From the NCBI RefSeq assembly GCF_965638725.1, contig NC_134976.1, positions 1,488,001 through 1,552,000 of the forward strand: 64,000 nucleotides of DNA, written 5' to 3'. The number at the start of each line of letters is the position of its first letter. The stretch's first letter is position 1. This stretch comes from Aptenodytes patagonicus. Taxonomy: Eukaryota; Chordata; Aves; Sphenisciformes; Spheniscidae. The translations under genes and the position numbers were made by a program. Shown piece by piece: positions 23,425-34,630 of the stretch. Below the pieces are notes generated by a model, which worked only from the letters and a program-made list of their open reading frames with translations, searched no databases and had not been told where the DNA came from.

Positions 23425-24180
23425 GCGCGGGGAAGGAGCAGCGTCTCCAGAAGCCCCTGCGGGAGGAGGGGATTCGGCCAGGGGCGAGCTACGGTAGTAA
23501 CGGTGGCTGCTGCTTCTTTCCCTCTCCCAGAGGCCGCGCTGAGGACGGGGTTCTCCGTTCCTCCCCCGGGGATGCCGTTGACTGCGCCCGCCTCAGGCGT
23601 GCGTGGGTTGTCTGCCCGGCCTCGCTCTCCTCGCGGCGTGGGGGTGGAAAGGAACAGGCGGAGCGCTTGCCGGCTGTGGACAGGAGCTGCCGTGGCTGAA
23701 GCCGGAGAGGCCAGAGAAAGGTAAAGAAGACGAAATCGAAGGCTGTCCGGCTGGCAGCTGCCTCCAGCTGCAGCGAAGAGGGAGCCTGCCCGTCCGGGTG
23801 AGGAAGGATCCCTCTTCGTGGTCCGCAGCAGGCCAGGCTGTCCACGTGCACCGCAGGGTCTGTGTGTGTCACCAGCAGCGTGGTACGGCCGCGTGCTGCG
23901 CGAGCGAGCGAGCGAGGCTGCGGGTCTGGGAAGCCTCGTCTGGTAAGAGCTGTGAGACGCCCACGTCTTCTCTTTGGTGGAGGACAGACGAGCGACCGCA
24001 GTTACAGAAGAGGAAGGGAGGAGAGCAGGAGACAAGAAATGTCTGAACCAGCAAATTCTTCCGGCAGCGCCGAGAGCGAGAGCTGCGGTGAGTCTGGGGC
24101 CCCTGGGGCCCTCTTGCCCCTCTTCTGCGTCCCGGTCCCCCCTGCCCCTCCCCATCCCCCTCTCTTTCCCACACCGCTGT
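23425..24180 (+). other. Module copy A: two exon-like segments of an unidentified plus-strand transcript family
   Basis: Similar to 25630-26330 (copy B) with an offset of about 2.19 kb, and weakly to 29900-30385 (copy C). An exon-like piece 23531-23720 is bounded by CCCTCTCCCAG and AAAG|GTAAAG, both conserved in copy B. A second exon-like piece, about 24007-24087, ends GAGCTGCG|GTGAGT and contains an ATG (24039) with the short open reading MSEPANSSGSAESESC up to the donor. Between A and B the reading frame of the first piece is not kept (190 versus 180 bases), which argues for an untranslated or non-coding exon. Product unknown. Confidence 0.5.
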
Positions 24181-25440
24181 GATTTTTTTTTGTTGCTTCC
24201 CTGTACCTCTCCTCTCCTCTCTATTCTTCTGTCCTGCTCCCTCTCCCTCTCTCCCTTTATCTCTCTTGTTCTACTGCTCCCTTTTTTTTTTTCTCTCTGC
24301 GCTTTTGTCCTGCTCCTTCTCTCTCCTTTTTTTTTCATTTTATCCTCTGTCTCTGTCCTGGAGCCCATCGCTGTTTTTTCCTTTTCCATCTCTGTGTCTT
24401 TTCCCTCACAATTTCTCTGGCCTGTTCCCTGGCATTCTTTTCCTCTCCGCGCCTGTACGTGCCGCTCCGTGTCCCTGCCCTCCTGTCTCTCTGCCCCCTT
24501 CCTTCTCTTTCTCTCTCTGACCCTTTGTGCTGCTCCCTGGCCCTATTATTTATTGCTTCACCCCTCTGTCCCGCTCTCTGTCCCCGTTTTCTCTCGTGCT
24601 CCACCTCTCATCCTCTCCGTTGCTCTCGTTGGCTCTCTATCCCAGCGTCCCTGTCCCTCTCTCTTTCGCAGTATCCTGCTTTCTGGCTCCCTGTCCCTCA
24701 CCTGTTTTCTGTATCCCTCTGTCCTTCCTCCTGTCTTTCCTTGTCCCTCTGGCCTGCTACCCGTCACTGCTTTTCACTTCCTTTCTCCATCTCTCTGCCT
24801 CGGTCCGGCCACTCTCCTTCCCTCTCTGTCTCGAACGTTTCTTTCCCCGTCTCTGCCCCGCTCCCTGTCACTTTTCTCTTATTCTCTCTGTCCTCCGTCC
24901 TCCCCCTCACTTTTTGTCTGTGTACCTCCATACCACTGCCTGTCCCATCATTTCTCGCTATATCCCCCCGCCCGGCTCGCTGCCCCGTTGTTCCCCTCTG
25001 TCCTGCTCCCCGGCCTTTTTTCCCATCCTGCAGCCCAGTGCTGTTTTTTCTTTCTCCACCTCTTTGTCCTGATCTGTCTCCCTCTTTTTTCCCCTCAATC
25101 CCTCTGGCTTGTTCCCTATCTTTTTCTCTCCCTCCCTCCTTCCTTATTCCTCTCATTCAGTTTCTCTCTCGATCCGTCTGTTCTGTTCCTCACTCATCAT
25201 TTTCTCTCTCTTTCCCTCTGTCCTGCTCCCTGACCCTGTTTTTCTGCCGCCATGCTCCTGCATGCTCCTCAGGCTCCTCATCCCTTTTTTATTGATTTCT
25301 CCATCTCACTGTCCTGTTCCCTGTACCTTTCTTTCTCTGCTCCTCAGTCCTTCTCCCTCATTTTATTTTTCTCTTTCTGTTCCTCTGTCCTGCCCCCCAT
25401 CGCTGTATTTTCGTTCTCTGTATCTGCTGCTCCATTAACA
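24181..25440. repeat. Pyrimidine-rich diverged array, module A
   Basis: Units of roughly 80-100 bases around CTCTCTGTCCTGCTCCCTG and GCAGCCCAGTGCTGTTTTT; T/C content is very high on the plus strand. Near 25440 the array gives way to the next module. No gene is seen in its 1.26 kb. Confidence 0.65.
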
Positions 25441-26330
25441 ACTGCCGAGCTGTCCCAGGGGAAGGGTGAGTGTTCAGGCACCGAGCCCTGGAGTGGACCA
25501 CTCCTGGGAATTTACACATTAACGAATGAACACTTGCTGTCTCCTTTGCACTCACGGCTGTGTTTGTAGTCCTTCGTACTGGGTGAGGGGCTGTCAGAGA
25601 GTCCAGGGGAGCAGGTTACGCAGTGGGTGTTCGGGGAAGGAGCGGCGTCTCCTGCAGCAGGAGGGGTTCCTGCCTGAGGAGAGCCACGGTCATCGCTGTG
25701 GGTAACAGCTGCTTGTTCTCTCCCTCTCCCAGAGGCAGCACCGAGGACTCTCTCGTCGGTTCCTCTCCGGGGACGCTGTTGACGGCATCTGGCTCAGGTT
25801 TGCGTGGGTTGTCTTTGGCCTCGCTCTCCTGGCGGCGTGGGCGAAAAGGGACGGGCACTTACTGGCTGTGGGCGGGAGCTGCCGCGGCTGAAGCCGGAGA
25901 GGCCAGAGAAAGGTAAAGCAGCTGAAGAATAAAATAAAGAGGATCCAGCCGGCAGCTGCCTCCCGCTGCAGGCAGGAGACAGCCTGCCTCTCCGGGTGAG
26001 GAAGGATCCCTCTTAGCGTAGTCCTCAGCAGATCCGATCACCGACGTGCACGGCAGGGTCTGTGTGCGTTACCAAAATCACAGCACAGCCACGTGGTGTG
26101 TGCGCGAGTGAGGCTGTGTACCTGGGAAGCCTAACGCCTAAGACACCAACCTATTCTCTTCGGTGGATGACAGTCAAGCGACCGGAGCTACGGAGGAGGA
26201 AGAGAGGGGGAGACGGAGAAGGACATGTCCGAACTGTCAAGTTCTCCTCGCAGCTCCAGGAGCGGGAGCTGTGGAGAGTCCTGGACCCCTGGGGCCGTGT
26301 CGTCCCTTTTCTGCATCCTGGTCCCTCCCT
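25441..26330 (+). other. Module copy B: paralogue of copy A
   Basis: Exon-like piece 25733-25912 has the same acceptor context (CCCTCTCCCAG) and the same GGAGAGGCCAGAGAAAG|GTAAAG donor as copy A. The counterpart of A's second piece near 26185-26272 keeps an ATG (26225; MSELSSSPRSSRSGSC) but its donor is changed to GAGAGT. The leading 25450-25580 (CAGGCACCGAGCCC... ATTAACGAATGAA) is similar to 29655-29790 (CGGGCACTGAGCC... ATTAATGAATCAA). Product unknown; B looks decayed relative to A. Confidence 0.5.
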
Positions 26331-26748
26331 GCCCCCCCTTCTCTTCCACTGTTGTCAATTTTTAGTTTCCCTGCACCTCTCCCTCTCTCCTTCTCCAAGT
26401 CCCCCTCTTTCTCTGTTGTTCTGCCTCTCCGTTTCCTTTTTCTTTCTGCGCTTCTGTCCTGTCCTGTCCCTTTTTTCATCCTCGGTCTCTGTCCTGCAGC
26501 CCATCGCTATTTTTGTCTTTCTCCATCTATCTGTCTGTCTTCCTATCCCAATTTTTCCTAATTCCTCCCCGTCTGCCCTTTAGCCCTTCACAGTCCCCCC
26601 CGCCCCTCCATCTGGCCCCACGTCCCTATTTTTAAAACCCTCTCTCTCTGCCCTGTATTCTCGATATGTGTCTTCTTTCTTAGATTCTCTCGTTCCAGGT
26701 CCCTGTCCCTATGTTTTAATCTCTTCCCTCTCTGTCCCATAGCCCATT
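26331..26748. repeat. Pyrimidine-rich diverged array, module B, interrupted by an LTR
   Basis: Same family as 24181-25440, with GCAGCCCATCGCTATTTTTG at 26498. The solo LTR that follows is inserted in a unit of this array. Confidence 0.65.
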
Positions 26749-27294
26749 TGTCCTGGTTTCGGCAGGGATAGAGTTAATTTCCTTCCTAGTAGCTGGTACA
26801 GTGTTTTGGATTTAGGATGAGAACAAAGCTGATAACGCACGGATGTTTTAGTTGTTGCTAGGTAATGCTTACACTAGCCAAGGACTTTTCAGCTTCCCAT
26901 GCTCTACCGACTGAGCAGGCTGGAGGTGCACAAGAAGCTGGGAGGGGGCACAGCCAAACTGGCCAAAGGGACATTCCATACCATGTGACGTCATGCTCAG
27001 TACATAAACTGGGGAAAGCTGGCCGGGGGGGGGGCGGGGCCGCTGCTCGGGGACTGTCTGGGCATCGGTCGGCGGGTGGTGAGCAACTGCACTGTGCATC
27101 ACTTGCTTTGTGTATTATTATTATTATTATCATATTATTATCATTTTATTTCCATTATTAAACTGTTTTTATCTCAACCCACGAGTTTTTTCTCACTTGT
27201 GCTCTTCCAATTCTCTCCCCCATCCCACCGGGCGGGGGGGAGTGAGCGAGCGGCTGCGTGGTGCTCAGTTGCCAACTGAGGTTAAACCACGACA
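26749..27294 (+). mobile_element. Solo LTR of an avian endogenous retrovirus (ERVL-like)
   Basis: 546 bases beginning TGTCCTGGTTTCGGC and ending AAACCACGACA, flanked by a perfect 5-bp target-site duplication, CCATT (26744-26748 and 27295-27299). TG...CA ends plus a 5-bp duplication fit class III (ERVL) elements. A TATA-like CATAAA (near 27004), an ATTAAA poly(A) signal (27157-27162) and an ATT-rich microsatellite (27114-27150) are inside. No internal retroviral genes remain. Confidence 0.9.
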
Positions 27295-27585
27295 CCATTT
27301 TTGTCTTTATCGTTCTCTCCTGTCGCTATTTAATTCCTCTGTCTCTCCCCTTCAGCTCATCGAGGTTTTTTGGGATTTCTCAGTCTCTCTCTGTCCCCTG
27401 TTTTAATTCCTCCCTCTCTGCCCTGTGGCCCATCCCTATTCTTTGGTTTTCTCCATCTCTCTCAGTCTGGCTCCCGGTCTCTTCCACCTCTCTGGCCTGT
27501 CGCCCATTGCTATTTTTCCCCCTCTGCCTCTCCCTTTCCCTATTTTTCAGCCCCCCCCTGACTCTGCCCTGCAGCCGGTCGCTGT
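27295..27585. repeat. Continuation of the module B pyrimidine-rich array
   Basis: Resumes directly after the first LTR's target duplication (CCATTTTTGTCTTTATCG) and runs to the second LTR. No gene is seen. Confidence 0.6.
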
Positions 27586-28811
27586 TGTATTGGGTTTATG
27601 TGGCAAGGTTTTGTTAGCTGGGGGGGGGGGGGCAGGGGCTGCAGGGGTGGGTTCTGTGAGAAGACACCAGGAGTTACCCCCATATCAGGCACAGCCAGCT
27701 CCAGCTCCGAGACGGATCTGCTGCTGGTCAGAGCTGAGCCCATCGGCAACGCTGGCAGCACCTCTGTGATGATGTTTTTAAGAAGGGCTGAAAAATGCTG
27801 TGCAGAAGCTGTGACAGAGAAAATGTGAGCGTGAAACAGCCCTGCAGACACCGGGTCAGTGAAGGGGGAGGAGGTGCTCCGGGCACCGGAGCAGGGATTC
27901 CCCTGCAGCCCGTGGTGAAGACCACGGTGAGGCAGGCTGTCCCCCTGCAGCCCACGGAGGTCCACGGTGGAGCAGACATGCACCTGCAGCCCGTGGTGAA
28001 GACCACGGTGAGGCAGGCTGTCCCCCTGCAGCCCACGGAGGTCCACGGTGGAGCAGACATGCACCTGCAGCCCGTGGTGAAGACCACGGTGAGGCAGGCT
28101 GTCCCCCTGCAGCCCACGGAGGTCCACGGTGGAGCAGACATGCACCTGCAGCCCGTGGTGAAGACCACGGTGAGGCAGGCTGTCCCCCTGCAGCCCACGG
28201 AGGTCCACGGTGGAGCAGACATGCACCTGCAGCCCGTGGAGGACCCCACGCCGGAGCAGGTGGAATGTGCCTGAAGGAAGCCGTGACCCCGTGGAGAGCC
28301 CGTGCCGGAGCAGGCTCCTGTCAGCAGCTGTGGCCCCGTGGAGAGGAGCCCGTGCTGGAGCAGGTTTTTCTGGCAGGACCTGTGGCCCCATGGAGAGGAG
28401 CCCACACTGGAGCAGAAGAACAGGGTGAGGAGGAAGGAGCAGCAGAGACAACACGTGATGAACTGACCGCAACCCCTGCTCCCTGTCCCCCTGTGCTGCT
28501 CGGGAGGAGGAGGTGGAGAAGTCAGGAGTGAAGAGGAGCCCAGGAAAAAAGAGAGGGGCGGGGGGAAGGTGTCTTTTAGATTTGTTCTTATTTCTCATTA
28601 TCCTACTCTGATTTTGATTGACAATAAATTAAATTAATTTCCCCAAGTCGAGTCTGTTTTGCCTGTGACAGGAATTGGTGAGTGATCTCTTTCTCCTTAT
28701 CTCGACCCACAAGCTTTTTTGTTGTATTTTCTCCCCCTGTCATGTTGAGGAGGGGGAGTGACAGAGCGGCTTGGCGGGTACCCGGCAGCCAGCCAAGGTC
28801 AACCCACCACA
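27586..28811 (+). mobile_element. Second solo LTR, with an internal 81-bp tandem repeat
   Basis: Begins TGTATTGGGTTTATGTGGC and ends CAACCCACCACA. AATAAA lies at 28623-28628. Its last 130 bases resemble the end of the first LTR (ATCTCGACCCACAAGC versus ATCTCAACCCACGAG; GGGGAGTGA(C/G)(A/C)GAGCGGC), so the two are related families. No target-site duplication is evident (GCTGT on the left, GTTCC on the right). Length is inflated by the internal array. The open frames inside are not retroviral genes. Confidence 0.8.
27905..28250 (+). repeat. 81-bp tandem repeat within the second LTR, four copies plus a partial
   Basis: CGTGGTGAAGACCACGG starts at 27911, 27992, 28073 and 28154, and a partial copy (CCCGTGGAGGACC) starts near 28234. 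Copies are almost identical, which implies recent expansion. 81 is a multiple of three, so open frames persist. Confidence 0.93.
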
Positions 28812-29655
28812 GTTCCCTTCCATCAGGCTCCCTGTCCCTATTTTTTTTAATTCTTGCCTGTGTTTCTTGTACCCCCATCGCTTTCAAAGCTTGCTTTCTA
28901 CCTCTCTATCCCTATTTTTTAAATTCTTGCATTTTCTTGAACCCAGTCACTTTTAAATTTTCTTGCTACCTTTCCCTCTCTCTGTCTCCCTGACCTAATT
29001 CTAATTTCTTGCTGGTGTTTCTTGTACCCTGTCACTTTTCAAATTTTCTTCTTACGTCTCCCTCTATGCAGCTCCGTGTACCTATCTTTTAATTCTTGTA
29101 TCCTGTCGCTTTCAAAGTTTTCTTTCTACGTCTCCCTCTATCCCTCTCCCTGTCCCTAGTTGTTAATTCTTCCCTCTCTGTCCTGTACCCCGTCACTTTT
29201 TAGACTTTCTTTCCATATCTCCCGCTTTCTATCTCCCTGTCCCTATCTGTTAGTTCTTGCCTATGTTTCTTGTACCCTGCCGCTTTTTGAAATTTTCCGT
29301 CTATGTCTACCTCTATCTGGCTCTCTGTTTCTATTTTTTATTTCTTGCCTACGTTTCTTTTCCCCTTATCACTAGAATTTTCCCCCGTCCCTTGTCTTGT
29401 CTCTATCTTGTTGTCCTGCTGGTCCCTTCTGCCTCTCCCTCCTGCTCCCCGTCTCTCTCATTTATTCCTCCCTCTCCCCCTCCCTGTGTTTTCCCCGCAA
29501 TCTCTCTGCTCTCCTCTCCACACCGTTGTCCTGCTCCCCGTCCCTCTCTTGTCCACAGCGTCCCGTTTCGTGGCTCCCTGTCCCACACCTCTTCTCTATG
29601 TCCCTCTGTCCTTCTGTCCTTCCTCCTGCTTTTCTCTTCCCTCTTTTCCCTCCGT
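28812..29655. repeat. Diverged T/C-rich array (unit with TTAATTCTTGCCTGTGTTTCTTGTACC)
   Basis: Phrases such as TTTTAATTCTTGC, TTTCTTGTACCC and TCACTTTTCAAATTTTCTT recur at about 90-100-base spacing. It is an AT-richer relative of the pyrimidine arrays. No gene is seen in its 0.84 kb. Confidence 0.6.
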
Positions 29656-30384
29656 CCGGCTGCCTTCGGGCACTGAGCCTCGTAGCCAACTCACTGCCAG
29701 GATTTCTTGTGCGCATTAATGAATCAACTTTTCCTGCCTCCCCTGTGCCCCTGGATGTGTTTGCAACTCCTGGGTGCAGAGCTCGTGCCTGTGGACGGGT
29801 GCAGGGGAAGGGGTGATGTGCTGTGGGGCTGGGGTGATGGCCCCCTGTTCCCAATGGGCTCCAGCTGTGGGCTGGGGCAGCCCAGGTGGGACCCGTGAGG
29901 TGAGGGTGGGGCTGGGCCCAGGGTTTAAAAAGGCTGCAGGTGGGGATGGGCCAGGGCAGCTCCAGAGGCTGAGGGTGGAGCTGGTTCTGCTGTGCCCAGG
30001 GGCTCTAGCTGGGGAGGGGGCTGCCTGGGCAGGCCTGCCTGCAGGAGCTGGCTGAGGAGTGAAAGCAAGGGGCTTCCAGAGGCAGCTGCCTCCAGTGAGG
30101 AACGGCTGGTCCCCGCAGCAAGGAAGGATCCCTCCCAGCTGCCCCTGACCGAGCACACCTCCAGCACATGGAGCCGGGAGCTCGGTGCCTCCCTTGGCTG
30201 CACATGTGAGCTGCCGTGCATCTGGGAAGCCTCATGGGAGAGGAGCATCGAGGCACCCCCGCCTCCTCCTGGGTGGGCGAGGGTCGGGCAGCCGGCGCTG
30301 CGGAGGAGGAAGGGGCAGAGGCAGAGAGAGAAGCCTCGGGGCCATGTAGGTCTCCTGCCGGCACCAGGAGCTGTGGTGAGTCAT
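29656..30384 (+). other. Module copy C: third diverged copy of the exon-like module
   Basis: Shares with B the segment around ATTAATGAATCAA (29715), with 20195-20310 the segment GCTCCAGCTGTGGGCTGGGG (29859), and with A and B the phrases AAGGAAGGATCCCTC (30120), TCTGGGAAGCCTC (30220), GCGCTGCGGAGGAGGAAGGG (30296) and the terminal GAGCTGTG|GTGAGTCA (donor near 30376). The ATG seen in A/B is followed by a stop here (ATGTAG), so a coding reading is not conserved. Confidence 0.5.
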
Positions 30385-31400
30385 GCGTTCCCCTCGTGTG
30401 TGTCCCGGCCCATCCCTGCCATGCTTCTCCAGGTCTCTGCCTGCCTCCTTGCCTGTCCCTGCCTCCGTCTCCCTTTTGGGCTGTCTGGCTCCCCAAAGCT
30501 TTTTGCTCTTCTGCTAGCGCTGCCCTGTACACCGCTGCCTTATGTTTCCTTCCTATGCCTCTCCCTGTCCGGCTCCCCACCCACTATAATTTCATTCTTC
30601 CCACGCTGCCTTCTTCCCCGTTGCTTGTGAAAATTGCATTTCCAGGTCTCCCTCTACCCGGCCGGCTCCCTGTGCTCTCCGTGACTCCCTGTTGCCACTC
30701 TTCCCATGTCCTTTCCCTGTGGCTGTCTGTCCAGCTCCCTCTCCCGAAATTTCACTTCTTACCCCTATGGCCAGTACCCTGTTGCTTTCTCAATTTTCTC
30801 CCTACCTCCTCCTTTATCCAGTTCCTTGTCTGTGGTGTTTATTTCTTCCTGCCCATCCTCTACTTCATCGCTTTTTGAATTTTGTTTCAACATCTTCATT
30901 TTTTTTAGTTTGCTGACCCTATTTTTCATTTTTTTCCTCGCTGTTGTTAATCCCTTTGCTTTTCAAATTTTCTTTCCATGTCTCTGTTTTAGTTTGCTGT
31001 CGCTACTTTTTAATTTTTTATTTCCTTAAACCCTGCGACTTTCAAAATTTTGTCTGCTTTTCTTCCTTTCAATGTCTATTTTTTAATTATTTCTTGTCTT
31101 TCCTTAGAAAAGTTAAAAAGGACTGCACTATGTCTCCATTTATTTAGTTTGCAGCCCCTGTGTTTTAATTTTTTCCTCCTTCAATGCCTTTGTTTTCCAA
31201 TTTTTTTCTATGTCTACTTTTATCTAGTTTTCTGTCCCTATTTTCCAATTTTTTCTCCTCTGTTGTGTGTCCTTTTGCTTTTTAACTTTTTTCCTACATC
31301 TACTTTTATCTAGCTGTCTATCCCTATTTTTAATTCTTTCTTGTTTGTCGCATACCATGTCGCTTTTTAAATTTTCTTTGTCGTTTATTTTTTTTCCTCT
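30385..31400. repeat. Diverged T/C-rich array, module C
   Basis: Loosely repeated TTTTCAATTTTTTCC, CCTATTTTTAATT and TATGTCTACTTTTATCTAG at about 80-100-base spacing, grading from C-rich to T-rich. No gene is seen in its 1.0 kb. Confidence 0.6.
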
Positions 31401-33460
31401 TCTCTCGGTTCGTCCCGAGGCTTTACAGGGTCTCCTCGGCACGCTTTTATCTCTGGAGTGTAATTTGTACCCCTCTCGGTTTGTCAGAACATCTCCTCGG
31501 GTCATGCCTCTTCCTCAGAGCGGTCTTTTTGTCCTCTCCTCCATCTCGCTCGCCTCCAAACGCGTCAGCGTCTCCCTCGCGATGTCTGTACTCGGTTCAA
31601 ATTCCCTCCCGAGCACTGCTGTGCCCTCGAGCCGCCTTCTATCTCTCCGGCCCCCTCAGCACCCCTCTACTTCTGTCACGATGCTTCCTGCGAGCGTCCT
31701 TGTGTTCCGTGGCCGTCCTTTAGTTCTGCAGCAGCATTTGTATCTTCCTTATTCAGAGACAACTCTTCTTCAGGCTTCCATTTTGCCCCAGAACCTTCTT
31801 GCCTTCTCTCCGCCATGTCAGATGCCTCCGTTTGGTCCCCGGCCTCCCAAGGACATCTGTACTCTGTTCAAATCCCCTCCAGACTTCCTCCTCGTGTCCC
31901 TGAGCCTCCTCTGGTCTCTCTGGCCCATTCAGGACCCCTCTAACAGTGTCACGATGCCTATTGATGCCTTCGAGGTTGCCCCTAGCATGCTTTTAGCTTT
32001 GTAGCAGACCTTGCACCCCTCTCATTCCCTCAGAAGACTTCTTGAGTCCGTATCCGTGAGCCAGCCCAGTTACTCGGTCCTCTCTTCCCTCTAGCCGTGC
32101 CTCTGTTCATTCCCTGGCCCTCTGATGACATGTTTACTTGGTTTATATCCCCTCTGGATTTCATCGTCGTGTCCCCAGTCCTTTTTAGGTCTCTCTGGCT
32201 CCCCCAGGACAGTTTTTCCTCCCAGTCACAATGCCTGCCGAGACCTTCCTCGTGCTCCACATCCATCCTGTAGCACTTTGAGCCGTAGAGCACTCATTTG
32301 TTCCTCTACGCTATCTAGGATTCCTGCGTTCGGTCCCTGGCCACCCGAGACTATCTGTACTCTGCTCAGGTGACCACCCGAGTTCCTCCGTGTTGTCCCC
32401 AAGCTTTCTTTTCTCTGTCAGCCCCCCTCAACCCCCCTCTCCTCACAGTCACGATGCCTCCTGAGACCCTCCTCGTTCTCCACAGCACCTCGTAGCACTT
32501 TATCTCTCTTTCCATCTCTCTTGTTCCATCAGAGCCTGCTGTCTGTCTTTGCTATGCAGCGCTCCTTCATTTTTCTCTGCCGTGGAGGGTGTCTCTGTTC
32601 GGTTCCTCTCTCACTCGGTCGTCTGTAGTTTGCCTAGATGCCCTCCTGAGGGTCCAAGGCCCTCGCTGTGTCCCCAAGCCTTCTTTCTTGCCCTGCCCCC
32701 TCCTAATTCCTCTGCTGTCTATAATGATGTCATCTGAGTCCTTTCTGGTACCCCACAGCACTCTTGTAGCTCCTTTAGAATTTTTTTTTATGTGCCCTTC
32801 AGAGGGCTCTTACCTTACTCTTTGCCGTTTAGGTGCCTTCGTTCATCCCCTGACGGCATCTGTACTTTGCTCAAATCCCTTCGGAGTTCCTCATTGTTAC
32901 CTGTGAGGCTTCCTTGGTCTCTCAGGCCCCCTCAGGACTCCTCCGCTCCCGTTGCTGAGCTCTTGTGAGACATCCCCTACGCCCCAGAGCCCCGTTCTAG
33001 CTCAGGGGGGCACTTTGCACCCCTCTTTTCCCCTCAGAACCCTTCCTGAGTCGGCATCTGTTACCCCAGTCGCTCTTTCTGTCCTCTCACCCGTTTGCTG
33101 CACCTCTGTTCGGTCCCCTGAGGACATCTGTGCTTTGTTCCATTCCCTTTTGAGCTCACTGCACCCCTGAGACTCCTTTGGTGTCTCCGGCCCCTTTGGG
33201 ACCCCTCTAATCCCTGTGACGATGCCTCTTGTTCTGTCAGAACCTTTGCCGAAGCCGTCTTTGTGCTCCACAGCAGCCTGTTTTCTGTCTTATAGTCTGT
33301 TTCTGTTTGGTATCTGGTACCCGAAGATGTCTGTCGTCGGCCCAGATCCTCTCGAGTTTTTCAGAGAAGGCGACAGCCTTCATCTGTTTTTGCTGACGCA
33401 GCTCCCGGGGTGTTTTTTGTTGCGTTTTGCAATTCAGTTTTGCTCTAGGTCCTTAGGTGT
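31401..33460. repeat. Diverged tandem array of about 220-280-bp units
   Basis: The phrase CATCTGTACTCTGTTCAAAT or a variant recurs near 31583, 31853, 32130, 32350, 32865 and 33127. It is followed each time by a CTGG(T/C)CTCTCTGGCCC-like stretch, then AGTGTCACGATGCCT, then CTCCACAGCA(G/C)C. Identity between units is perhaps 65-75% by eye. No gene is seen. Confidence 0.65.
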
Positions 33461-34630
33461 TAATTAGGCTGCTTCATACAGCTTCTGATACCCCATGGAA
33501 ACACAAGAAATGTTTTTGTGTTTTCTGTCCTTTGGGACTCCGCTAGTTCTGTTAAGGGAGCCAGTCGGAGAGGTGGTCGAGGTGACTCTGAATCGTCGGT
33601 CACTTACAGTAAATAATCTACTCTGCAACCAGAGATGTTTCTGAGAAGGGATTCTTACGGGATCTGGTTCTGCTTTGTCATTCAGTCCTATCCAGAACGT
33701 AGTTCTGGTAGAAGTTCGGTAGCACACGTGGTCTTGCTAGAAATGAGGTGTAGCCCCATAGCATTTTGGTTTTTTATAGGAAACTAAAGCATGTAATTTT
33801 TTGGTAATAGCATTGTTATTGCATTTAACGAGCTACTTTCCTACATAGCTTAGTATAACATCTACCTTTTTCTATCTACGCCCCAGAAAAATTAACTTTA
33901 GTTCCCTACCCGGTCGCGGTGCTGACGCAATAGACATCGTTGTAGTAAGAGAGCAGGTATTGTCCTTTCCAGTAAGGGTGGCTTCCTCTAGGCAGATGAG
34001 AGAACTCTCTGTTGCTTCTCCAGCCACCTTTATACTTTTGGGTGGTTCGTCCCTCCCCTCTCCCAGGGAAGGGTGGGAAGGGTGGTGGGTGGGTCCCGGG
34101 GTATATGAGCCACAGCCTCTGCTGGGGGGGCTCATTCTGCTCCTGGGCTTCTCTGGGGTCAGGGCTCTGCTGTTCCTCCAGTCAACTGCAGCCTTTGAGC
34201 TGGTGAAGGGAGTTGGGACCTCTTGTCCTCGCAGCTTCATTCATTGGGCCATCTCAGTCGCTGCACGGGACCGTGTCCCGTCTTCCCGAGCTTTCTGGGT
34301 TTTCCGTATTTTTCTGGTTTTTGGTTAGAAGTCGTCTTGGCAGGGTTTCCTTAGTTTATTCCTGCAGGTAGAGCCTGGTCTTCTTTTTGGCTTCCGGGTC
34401 CCTGCAGCTCGCTCTCCTCTCCTTTTTGCTAGATATCTTCACCGGTGTTTTCCCACGACGAGAGCAGCAGAGAGGGGAGCGGGGCGCTGCGCCGGGGCAC
34501 CCAGGGAGGCCGCATCAGGCCTCCCCTCACCTCTGCAGGGCTGACCCTGGGGCTGTCCCGTACGAGGGTCCCTTGTGTAAGTACATGGTCCGTGGCTGCA
34601 CTAATCCCTCTCGGAGCGTGTCACAGGGTA
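33461..34630. other. Relatively unique island with a TATA-like site and exon-like end
   Basis: AT-richer, non-tandem sequence. CCCGGGGTATATGAGCC (34096-34112) has a TATA-like core after a GGGAAGGGTGGGAAGGGTGG stretch. A piece from a CCTGCAG-type acceptor (near 34406 or 34536) to CACAGG|GTAAGG (near 34627) could be an exon. Translations give no recognised family. Function is unknown and could be nil. Confidence 0.35.
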
